Source of the DNA: Lumnitzera littorea
Lineage: Eukaryota; Streptophyta; Magnoliopsida; Myrtales; Combretaceae
Direction: 5' to 3'
Assembly (NCBI GenBank): GCA_024138015.1
Contig: JAMXBB010000008.1
Span: 47,494,240-47,558,239 of the forward strand
Length of the DNA: 64,000 bases
Below the pieces are notes generated by a model. It searched no databases, had not been told where the DNA came from, and worked only from the letters and a program-made list of their open reading frames with translations. Below are positions 10,441 through 20,744 of the stretch, piece by piece. Every line of letters begins with the position of its first letter. Position 1 is the stretch's first letter. Position numbers and translations under genes: made by a program.

Positions 10441-12011
10441 AAGTTATTCCACCTTTATCACATATGCAAAAAACTAATACACTTTGTCCTTTTATATAGG
10501 ACCAACACAAAAATACATAGCCTAAGATTTGGACTTATTGAATTTAATCGGTCATTTCAACTGCAAAGATCAACCAAAAAATGTTGAAGAAGATTCAATC
10601 TTTTCCATATGCAAACCGAAATAACATAAGCTGTTAAATCCTATAAATAACATACCTCAGTGTTTAATCAAAACTTTTGATGGAAATTCATCTTAAAGGA
10701 ACAAAAATTCATGTCCTAAAAAGCCATCAAACCAACATGTATCAATAGATGATATTGCACTCACATCCTATAAATGAGCAAGACAACATATAGGATATAA
10801 GCTAATATCTTCTTTTCTTCCATTATTATAGTAATGAAATACGAACTACACCACACCTAAACTCAAACATATCAAATTAAGGTAAATGACAGTCAACATG
10901 ATTCTAGTTTAAAAACTTGAATTAATTCCCATAATATCGATGAACAAATTCAACTACAAGAACATTACAAAAATGAACCGAATGAAGTTAATTCAACATC
11001 TAAACAAAACATATACTCAAAAATTCAACTCAAGTAAACAAAGTTATCTTGTCAAAACAACTCATAACCCAAATGGTAAGAACAAACTTTATAATATATC
11101 AAAGTATTATCAATACATGACTAGGGATGCAATTGGAGTAGGTTTGGGATACGTTTTATGAAACACAAATCCTCCCCTATAAGGTTTGGCATTTTCCATA
11201 ACCTTATAAAAACCTTATGGGGTTTTACTCCCTATTTTGAAAACCCGACCCATAGGGTTAAGAGCCCCATGAAGGCAGCTTTTTTTATAGAATTCAAAGG
11301 ACCTAATAGAGGTGAGTTTTCATAGGGTTTAAATGAAATTAAAGAGAGAATAGAGTAGAGTAGAAATGAGTTAAATAGGATTAAGATTATATTTGTTGAC
11401 TTACACAATAAAAAAATTTAAGAATCAAATGTGTTATACAATATAGAATTTGTGTAAAGTATGTGTAGTGTGTAAGGTAAAAGTAAATATTTTTATTAAT
11501 ACATATGTTTTTTATCAAGTCAAGTTTCCAATCAAATTCTTTTGTAGTTTCAAAACTCGATTTTAAACCATATAAGGTTTTAAATCATGTCTTAAAACCT
11601 AACCCTAAACCCTATATGGTAATAACTTATAAGGTTTTTATCGGGTTTAGTGGGTTAGTTACCCTTTAACAACCCGCCCAATTAAGAGACTCGCTATACC
11701 CATATGAATAAGACAAACAAGAAATTTTTATGGAAAGGAGAGAGAAATAGAAAATGCATCGTTGGTTTGGAAAACCTAGATCGAGGACAATAGAATTATG
11801 ACTAATTAATTAAGTTTTGAGTATTGGTTTTTGAATCAACGAACACATGTTAACAGGGAGTGATTTATGTAAAAACTGTCTCTAAACCATATCAAATGGC
11901 TGCAAATGGTTACAAAGAGAACGAGTGGTGACTTTTGGATGGTGGGGCAGGTCTTCATCTTGCTATTGCAGCTGCATTTGGAGAAATTGGGAATAGAATA
12001 GGTTGGGAAAG
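10441..12011. other. Intergenic DNA, partly low-complexity
   Basis: No gene recognised. The part at about 11120-11700 is rich in 'TATAAGGTTT' and 'AACCCTAAACCC' type words in both orientations. It starts with 'TAGGGATGCAATTGGAGTAG', reminiscent of the ends of some plant hAT-type non-autonomous elements, but I cannot find the matching end. A polypurine stretch follows near 11730. Confidence 0.35.
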
Positions 12012-12340
12012 TTGCAAATAACCTCTTAAACTTTGACTTAGGTGCGGATTGATTTCCTAAACTTTCAAAGTGTTTTTTAAGATTTCTTAAACTTTAATAA
12101 ATTAATAATATAAAAGACATTTCCTTTTCTAGTTAGAAAAATTCACACTATTATCAAAGTTTAAGAGATTTTAAAGCACAATTTGATAAGTTTAGGAGGT
12201 TTTTGTGTGCCAAAATCAAAATTTAAGAGGGTTATTTTCAACTTATGGGGGTTATTTGCCAATTCATCAAAATTTATGAGGTTTTAAAGCAAACTCCAAT
12301 CTATATCTAAATCAAAGTTTAGGAAAGTTATTTACATCAT
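12012..12340. mobile_element. MITE-like element with ~40-bp terminal inverted repeats
   Basis: The left end 'TTGCAAATAACCTCTTAAAC' (continuing to about 12051) is the inverse of the right end at about 12295-12340, which reads on the minus strand 'GATGTAAATAACTTTCCTAA'. Similarity runs for about 40 bp with mismatches. Internal words (AAGTTTAAGAG, TTAGGAGGTTT, GGGGTTATTTGC) repeat the terminal sequence. Long inverted repeats without coding capacity suit a Mutator-type non-autonomous element. No 9-bp target duplication could be confirmed, so the superfamily is tentative. Confidence 0.55.
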
Positions 12341-12503
12341 AAGCCTACACAAAATGAAAATATAATATTGCTTCCTTTAAATTTCAAACCCATAACCTAA
12401 TCAATCTCATCATATGCCTTAACCACTAAACTATGGCACTATCTAATAGGTATAATTTTATTAACTTATTTAGAGAAATTTGTATGTTTATCCTTAAAAT
12501 AGA

Positions 12504-13175
12504 TGTAGAAGTAGGGGTCCGATCGGAGTGATCACGTACGTATTGCGTAAGTAATGCGCTACACTTGGCTTCAAATAAATGAAGCGAGATGTCACCTAAA
12601 GGGATGATTAGATGAGAATAAGGCAAGGAGGAGAAACAAGTAATCTCAGTATCTCAAATGCACAAATTACAAACAAGACAACCTTAAGAGACCTCAGGCG
12701 TTCATCATATAGCTTGAGCGAATAAGATCAATTTTTTGCCTAAACGTTATTTGATCTTAGAGAGCAAAGTTTTCATAGTGGAACATCGTTTCTCCAATCT
12801 CTCTAAGAGTTATAAATGATGAGGAAATGTTGGGTATTTATTGGCTTTTGGACATGACAGCATCCATTAGATCATCTAGGTGATCGATGGATGAAATGGA
12901 GCTTGCTTAATTCATGGTTATCCAGAATGAGCTAACTAATGGGCTCAAGACTAGTAGCTTTTCTTATAAGTGTATGAGCTTACATGAGAAAGGTTGAAAG
13001 TAGATAGAACAATCTAACAATTGCTATTCTAAGCCCACCAAGCTAATTTTTCCTTAATCATCCCAATATGGATTAGACTCCTTAAGCCTTATCACATAAC
13101 CTAAGAAGTCAAGCCTAAATAAATAATAAGCTTATCCCAATAATTAATGTAACAATTTTCAGCCCTCTACAATAG
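12504..13175. repeat. Repeat family A, copy 3 (LTR-like)
   Basis: Collinear with the copies at 18531-19331 and 55484-62787. Shared blocks include 'GGGGTC....TGATCAC' at the left end, 'AATCTCAGTATCTCAA', a 'TATAAATGATGAGG' block, and near the right end 'AACAATTGCTATTCTAAGCC' followed by 'CCTTAATCATCCC'. All three copies lie in the same orientation. The organisation resembles an LTR read from the minus strand, but no coding domain is attached, so its class is unproven. Confidence 0.55.
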
Positions 13176-13304
13176 ATAAATATTATACAAATACCGATTA
13201 CACTAAATTAATGGCATAAATACCATGGGAAAACCACATATAATAAGTCCGATTTTGATTTTATATTAACGTCGTATTTATTAAATGCAATATATATTGA
13301 CATA

Positions 13305-13827
13305 TCTATATTATTAAAGGCAAAGATTTTGTTTTTTCAAATGCCAAATAACTATTTTTTATGTCTTTATAAGTTAAATATTAATATCATGCTAGATAAT
13401 AAAAAATTGAGAATCCAATAGTTAAATCAATAGAACCCAAATAGAAATATGATCCATTAGTGGATTGGATACTTCGAATTCAACCCCACTTCCTAAATCA
13501 TGGAGAATGTATTATTGCCTTACACAGTCCCCTTAATTTTCATTTTCAAAAATCTTAAAAAATATAAAAGAAAAACAACAATTTCCTAATGCTTAAATCC
13601 TCACTCATTTTCCTTAAGACTAATTTTTGTTCCCTTTTTTCACCTAATTTCCCAATTTCATTCATTAAATCAAGCATAGAAGGGAGTTATTCAATGTAGT
13701 AGGGATGGATGTGGGAATTGTATCAGTGGATAGTTATAAATAATTTATCCATTTAAATGTATATTTTAATATAAATAGTTTTGATAATTCTTTTTCTATA
13801 CATGCATCAGGGTGCATCAACTTCTAG
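13305..13827 (+). mobile_element. Non-autonomous Helitron-like element
   Basis: Begins TCTATATTATTAAAGGCAAA, the TC start with the TATTATTAAA-type word common in plant Helitrons. It ends with a hairpin ATGCAT-CAGG-GTGCAT (13802-13817), six bases, and CTAG at 13824-13827. The flanking host bases are A (13304) and T (13828), the expected A|T insertion site, with no target duplication. At 523 bp it has no Rep/helicase ORF, so it would depend on a helper elsewhere. A short hairpin near CTAG can arise by chance; the combination of all three features is what supports the call. Confidence 0.55.
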
Positions 13828-15223
13828 TAATGTTAAATAACAAAACCGCATCTTAACCACTAAACCATGCTATTATCTTGTCATGTATATAACACATATA
13901 GTAAATAAATTAATAAATTGTATCTATTAAATATAATTTGGTAATGATACCCAATTCATTAAATCGAAGTTTATAAATGCAATATCTTTATAAATTAGAA
14001 TGTCGCATCTAATAGATGTGATTAACCATTGGTATGTATGTAATTAATTTCATGTAATTCATATTTATGTACTTTCTTTTTTAGAATCGATAGACATATG
14101 TTACACCCGTAGTCATAAGTTTATTAGGTTCACTAGGAAAAAAAAAAATGGACCATGATAAGGAAAAAAGCAATAAAGCTAAGAAAGTGGATATGACAAG
14201 ATGGAAAAAGAAAATATTTTTATTTATATGTTTTACATTTTATGATACATAATTTCTAAAGTTTTTACCATAAGGAAATAGTTTTTTTATTAATTATTTT
14301 ATCCATATATGAGGATAATCAAGAACATGTATCTTTCATTCATCTATTTATAATTTATAACAAAGTAAATTATAAAAACATTAGCCGTGTTTTGACCCTT
14401 TTACAAATTAATGACCTATGTTTTTTTTTTCTTTTGATAAATACAAGATCTATGTTTTATCTCTATGTGTTAATGTAAATCACAAAAAAAAAAAAAATGT
14501 ATCACTTACGATTTGTCCACTATAAGTAATTTGATATGATAATATTGTTAAGTAAATTGATCTAGTTAAGATAATAAAAATAATAAATTAATTTAAAAGA
14601 AAAAAGAAAAGAAAATGATCCAAAAGAAAACTCAAAACATGTAGAAATCCTAATTGGATAAGGATAACAAAGTAGATAAACCCGTAGTGTCGATGTGATT
14701 GATTTCCATGACAGATGACCAACAATGTCAATAATTACCACATAGGTATACATACAAATGGAAACTTGAAAATAAAGATGCCTACTTATGAGATAGTTAA
14801 GAGTTAAAGACCATTTTCAATCTTAAGAATCCTAATTGCGATCCTTCAGTAATACCGATATTTTGAGAACCTTTATCATTTAAGATCTTCTACAATTTAT
14901 TCTCATAAGGAGTCTTTAAAGATTTTTTTTTATATATATATTATTTGTAGGTCTGACTTCATACGTATATATTAATATATATGTATATATATATATATAT
15001 ATATAAATCGTTATTTTTGTTAACAATATCTAAAGGGGAAAAAAAAAAAAGCTTAATGGAATTAGTATCAACTTGTGCTAAGAACGTCATTTTATTGGTG
15101 AAAGTTCTTAAGCCTTGGAATATCTATCAAGGATAAGGGTTGATGATGCTTTAACAATAATAGATATACTAAATTAATGTTATCAAACATAACTTAGGTG
15201 GTTGATCCAAATATACGAGAAGA
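13828..15223. other. AT-rich intergenic DNA
   Basis: No gene or element end recognised. It contains poly-A/T runs, an (AT)n tract at about 14930-15005, and a word near 13850 ('CTTAACCACTAAACCATG') that also occurs near 12420, suggesting an old dispersed repeat. Confidence 0.4.
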
Positions 15224-15817
15224 TGTAATGCCTTAAATCAACAGTAATGAATAACCATGATAATAAATATTAATGGGTTCATTTTAATTACTTGGCCCAA
15301 AAATTTTAAATATATGTTAATAAGATATTTACAACTATATTCTTATAAACTAATACCACAAATTTTCACAATTCATATGGAATACTTAACTATAGGGTTT
15401 CACAATTTTCCCCTTTTAAACATGCAACGTACTCGTTATGAGACCTTATAATTAGGCTTGGATCTTTCCTCCTTTTTTTGGTATACGATTTGGATCACTC
15501 ATTACCTATAGATCATCTTGAAAGTATGTAAAGAGTTACATTCTAGTGACACTCCTCACTTTTCTCAGACCTTTTCTCTAAACTAGAGCTACACCTAAAT
15601 TAATCACCTACTAATAAGGGGTCCGCTCTAATACCATTTATAATGTTTGAGACTAAACACAGTGAATAACTAAGCCAACAAACATTAATAGGCTAATTTC
15701 AATCATTTAGCCTAAAAGTTTCAAGATTGTGCTTATAAGGAATTTACAGCCATGGTCTTATAAACTAGTACCACAATCTCTCATAACCTATATAGAATAT
15801 TTAACCATAGGGTTTCA
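15224..15817 (-). mobile_element. TRIM (terminal-repeat retrotransposon in miniature)
   Basis: Two direct repeats of about 175 bp (15224-15402 and 15644-15817) share blocks such as 'CTTATAAACTA.TACCACAA' and 'TATAGGGTTTCA', and both begin TG and end CA on the plus strand. Between them, next to the high-coordinate repeat, the minus strand reads TGGTATTAGAGCGG (15623-15636), close to the initiator-Met primer-binding site TGGTATCAGAGC. Next to the low-coordinate repeat the minus strand has a polypurine tract AAAAGGGGAAAATTG (15403-15417). The internal part is about 240 bp and non-coding. Ends, primer site and purine tract in the right order make a full TRIM in minus orientation. No perfect target duplication was seen. 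Confidence 0.75.
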
Positions 15818-17719
15818 TAGAGGGTTAAAAGTTAAAAAGATGAAATCCAGTTCAATCGCAGTTCAATCAAGATTGGACGAAGGTTAAACTGGACTAGTTT
15901 TATGATTGGATTAAGTCGAATCAAATTCAATCATAATTATCAACTCGCGTTTAACAATATTGTTCTTAATAACATGAGGTTTTTAGGAACTACCACTAAA
16001 GTAATTGAAAATTTCTAGTAGAGATTTAAGCTTCATAATGAAGCCTACTTGAACCTTTCATGAGGTCTTGTTAATTTTAATCCCTCTTTCCATGGAGTTG
16101 GTGTAGGAAGTAGTAGTTGGGCTAGGTTGCATTTATTTTCTTTGAAAAAAAAAAATCTATGTTTTGTCTATTGCTTTTTGTTATGTTAATGAATTATATA
16201 TAATAATATTACTTTCGTAAATTAGTTGTTGTGAACCAAATCAAAGGGCAACATATGTGTTTGGATTTCTAACATATAGAGATAAAATTCAATCATGTTT
16301 GTCAAAAGAAAAAATGACTAGTTGTGTTGTTGTTTTTATTATTTTTTGATTGAAAAGGTGTTTATATATTGATGTTATAATTTTTTTTCTCTTATGTTAG
16401 CTTTTTAAATTTAAGTAGAAGTTCTTGGAATTTATCACATCTAAAGGCAATTTTTTGTTTAAATTTTGGTCTGCCTTAGTAATTGTCATGAAGGTTCGAT
16501 CTTTAGGGCATTATAATATTTCGAGTGATTTTTGTGAAAAATTTTGAATATGGTTTAGGGATTCATCATAGACCAAGCAGCTGTCGACTTTGCTAACCGT
16601 TATGGTGGTTTTCAAAAAAATTTTTGGGGTCATATGTTTTCCCATAAAAGGCCATAGGAACCTTTTGTGTTATGTTTGCTTTTAATTTTTAGCAAAAATT
16701 TTCGTTATCTATTAGGTATGACTTGGGTTGGTAATTGTAAAGGTACAATACATGTCTTTCAAACCTAAAAATAAAAATAACAAAAATATAAATTATATAA
16801 AAATAATTATAAAAATATCAATATTAAATGGTATCTTAAAAATTTATATTCCTTCCCTTGCTTGCATTCGATAAACGCGTTTTGTCCATCGACCGAGTAA
16901 CTCGCATCCCACATATGCGATATACACACGCAATAATTCACTTCTAATCTCAGTCGTCACTTTCTTTCTTGAAAGCATTTACTTTCACCTTTTTCTTGTC
17001 CAACTCAATTTTAATGGGGCCCACTGACATAGCTTGTCGGTCATTATACCACCATGAACCATGCAACTTATCGTGATTAAGTGATATTTATGTAAGGTTA
17101 ATGTCCCGTCGTCGTCGTTGTACGATATATAATTGATATTTATATAATTTTTTTATATAATTAATATTTATTTATTTCATTAATAAACATAGAAATTTCT
17201 CATAACTTTACAAAGATTCGATCTTTAAGATGTTATGATGTTCGGTTTGCTTTTATGGATGTTTTAGATGTGGTATCGAAATTTCACCCCAGACCTATTA
17301 GCCACTGATTTTGGCAATCGCCAGGGTAGTTTGGAAAGGTTTTTCGGGGTCGTTTATTTTTTCAATAGAATCCTATGGATAAGTGTTTTCTATGTATTTT
17401 TTCATTTGAAGTATCTCATTAGTTTCAAAGTATATTGTTTGTTTTATCATATTTATGTTTACATTTGTACAGAAAATGATTTTTACATGTATGAATTTAG
17501 GATCATAAGGATCTTCACAATCTATACAAAAAAATTTCAGAATGTGATCGACTTCTAATACTTTATATTGAGTTACGCTGTAAAAAATAAGTAGGTGCAG
17601 GATGGTGGTGTTTTGAGTTTTTTTTTTTTGTTTTAATTTTTCAGTCTTATCAATAGGTTCTGTCTTTTTTTTTAGCTAAATTCTTATCACTCAATTTGAG
17701 TAGTAACTAAGGCCTATTA
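15818..17719. other. Intergenic DNA with an imperfect direct repeat
   Basis: Two related segments, about 16490-16690 and 17213-17400, share 'TTCGATCTTTA.G..TTATAATATT' and 'GTTTGGAAAGGTTTTTCGGGGTC'-type words separated by about 720 bp. No coding domain is recognisable in either. The spacer holds AT-rich DNA and a GTCGTCGTCG run near 17106. These could be ends of a small unknown element. Confidence 0.4.
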
Positions 17720-18000
17720 ATTTAAAAATGAAGTTGATTGTCTTGAAGATGTTATTAATTGTAATGAGAACAACATTTGTGATAATGGTGGTAGAGATAA
17801 TAATAATAGTGTTAATAATGGTGATAATAGTGATAATGAAATTGAGATGACATAATAGGATGGTGGTAATGGGATAAAGTTAGTTTGAGGTTTTGGTTGA
17901 CAAATTTTGTTTCTATATCCCAAAATTTCAATACCACCAAATGGAAGAGATAAAAATTTAGACTTTGTCTAGTACTATAAAGCAAGCTTTCTTTAATAAT
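17720..18000 (+). other. Asn/Asp-rich low-complexity stretch
   Basis: AAT/GAT-rich sequence reads as an acidic Asn/Asp run ('DNNNSVNNGDNSDNE') and then stops. It looks like a low-complexity coding relic or a simple-sequence expansion. No function can be assigned. Confidence 0.3.
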
Positions 18001-18530
18001 AGGCTTATTTTGCAAAACAAATATGTTGCAATGAGATTTTTAATATCCCATACCTCAAAAGTTAAGAATTGAGCATTATCTTAAACTATCCCAAAATATG
18101 CACTCAATGTATCATAATTTTGAATTATGTCTTATTTATCTTTATTACATGTAAGGTAGTATATTTCCCATATGATATAATCCTTGAAATATAATTTAGA
18201 TTAAGTAAATACAATATAAATTTAAATAAGCAACCTATTACATAACCATAAGTTTATATTAATAATGGAACAAAAGCCAAATGTATAAAAGTTTTAGAAC
18301 CTAATTTTATTTTGCTATAAGTTTCGTTTTGATACGTAAGCTAAACTAATTTCATTTTAGTGGCTCAACTAAATTATGCACATCAAACTGATTTCTCTAC
18401 TATCGACGACCATAAAAGTTATTTTAACTATAAGATAGTAAAAAAAGAAAAGAAAAAGAAAGCATTGAAGTTGTACACATTCAATAGTAGAATATCTCAT
18501 ATGATACTATAAATTGGTTAGTTGGTATTG

Positions 18531-19331
18531 TGTGGTGAGATCATTGTAGTTGACTAATCACATGTAGCAAGTACACTGGTTAATCTAGGAGATATCTTAA
18601 ACTAATAACATTTGCAAGGATGTTATTATGAAAAGGTATGAGAGAAAGAGGATGCAAACTTGGTATCTCAAGTATACGAGTATAATAGCAAATCAAACCC
18701 AAAGTTTTTTATTATTCTTGAATTGTTCTTAATCAATTTGGTATTTTGATCTTCTATTGAGTGATTTCAATGGAGCTTTAATGTTTGTCTCAAGCTACCC
18801 AACACGTTCGATGTCCTAAATGATATGAGAAACCTCTTATTTATAGAGTTTGAAAGTTGATCTTAACTATAAGATAGCTCTAAGATTGATGGTTGACATT
18901 AAGCATTATAAATGACCATTAGATCGCTTATAAGGATCTAAAGGCTAACATTGAAGTGTTCTTTTTCTTCTTTAACATTCATAGATTTAGTATGGGCTTA
19001 AATATGCCTAAAGGCTTATGAGAATTAATAAGAAGCGCATTTTTATTATAAATAAGCCTAAGGCTTATTAAGGCCTATTTAAGCTAAACAAATGCCTAAT
19101 GACTTAAAAAAAAAAAACTTATGGATTTACTTTTCGTGTACAAGATAACCAAGTAAGGCTAAGAGTAGAAAATTTAATTCAACAATTCCTACTTTGAGCT
19201 TATCAAGTCAAAACTCTTTAGAACATCCTTAATTGGATCCAATTTTCTAAATCCTTTCACTAGTTAGAAACCAGTCCATAGCATTAAATTGATTTAAAGA
19301 TCCAATGGATCTCTAACCAAACACCCTTCCA
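18531..19331. repeat. Repeat family A, copy 1 (LTR-like)
   Basis: The most complete copy. It starts near TGTGGTGAGATCATTG and includes 'AATGTTTGTCTCAAGCTACC', 'GATATGAGAAACCTCTTATT', 'ATAAGCCTAAGGCTTATTAA' and 'GAACATCCTTAATTGGATCC', all matched in order by copy 2, where they are spread over 55484-62787 by later insertions. About 800 bp and non-coding. Probably an LTR or a non-autonomous element; polarity and class are unresolved. Confidence 0.6.
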
Positions 19332-20744
19332 ATGAGTCTAGGAGGTTTTGTGCTTTTCACTAAATTAACTTCTTTAAACCTACCGTGTGGATGTACCAAA
19401 TGTTGATTTTTGCCGCTTTAAATCATTTAGTGTATCGATGATTAATGCTTCTCTTGCTTATTATTAGTTGGAGTAGAATAAATTGGTATATGTGTTGTCA
19501 CCATAAATTTTATTTCTTTCATGTTGCATCTTATAATGGTTTCGTCACCCCCTATGATATTGATTTGCTTCTATGATGTCACACTGATAAGGCTTCACTC
19601 TTTATGAGCTCTGTCTGTCTCACTCTCTTTCCTTTTTTGTTTTTTTTTTTCTTTTTTTTTAATGGAAGAGACTGAAGTTGTTTGGCTATTTGTAGGAATA
19701 CGAGTCCTCAAGAATATTTATTCACAAATGTATATATATATATAGCGGCGGATGAGATTGATGTTATGGTGAAGTGAAGCGGAGCTCCAAAGCACAGCAC
19801 AGCGGAACAAAGTAGGAGTAATTTTGTGATCTTTATATATTTATGCGAACTTTTTCTCATATCTTACATGGAGCAGCAAAGATTATTAGGTTTAGAGTTG
19901 GATGGCCCATTACATGTAGGCTCATATTGAGAGCCCAAAAAGTTTGCTTATAAGACTTTTGAGGGTTAAGGCAATAATAGCCCAGTTGTTTGGACGCCCT
20001 GCATTCAACTTAGGCTTCGGATATATGGTTTCTGTGTCTTGCTTTAGAGCATGACTCACGGTTGCCATGAAAAAATTATAGATCTTTTCCATTTTTTGGG
20101 GGTTTGCTTCTCTGTTTAAGGCTCTTTCTGGGAATAAGTTGGTCATGTAAACAGTAAGCAATATTATTAATATGTAACGTTACTATATATGTTTGATTCT
20201 TGACCATCACTCGTTAAAAAACAAGCAACGTGTTAATACTAATAATTTTTTTTTCCTTCTGTTGAGCTGCTGCATGCCTTAAAACTTGCATCTGCAGCAT
20301 CTCAGATTTGTTGTTTGTCGTTTACCCAGAGGTAGACTTATATACATGATATTGGTGTGGACTTCACCATGGGGATGTATGGCGTCATCGACATGAGCTG
20401 TACATGAATTGGCGCTAGTGTGCCCTTTCTTTCTTTCTTTTTTAAATTTATTGTCCAGCTACTAAATGCATTGGGCTACCAGATGGCTGATTTGCTGCTT
20501 CTATTGAGCGAAACACGTGGTGTGACTGAACATGTGCTTGGTTCCATATTATTAAATTGCTCATGGGGCTTATTGGATCTGAATTCAAACGTGTGTATGC
20601 GGCTTGTTTCTTCGAAGCATAGATAAGAGATCCTTGATGGTTGGGTGCACATGTCTCTCAATTCCTTTTAAAAAAGAAAAGAAAAAAAGAAAAAGAAAAA
20701 GAGAATGAGAATGCGAATAATAATAATTCCTTTTCTTTTAGGAT
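19332..20744. other. Non-repetitive-looking intergenic segment, no gene recognised
   Basis: Base composition is more balanced than in the flanks, notably at 19745-20165 and 20270-20660, and no transposon motif was seen. Minus-strand ORFs of 79 and 61 codons exist (19922-20161, 20476-20661), plus a 68-codon plus-strand ORF, but none resembles a known family. A polypurine run follows at 20668-20720. It may be a gene flank, a non-coding RNA locus or a fragment of unknown insertion. Confidence 0.3.

Noticed and set aside
11590..11615. Telomere-like CCCTAAACCCTA words
   Set aside because: Only about two units; too short for an interstitial telomeric array and expected by chance in AT-rich plant DNA.
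17268..17558. 96-codon ORF as a possible protein
   Set aside because: Aromatic-rich translation of AT-rich DNA with no domain, overlapping the unexplained direct repeat.
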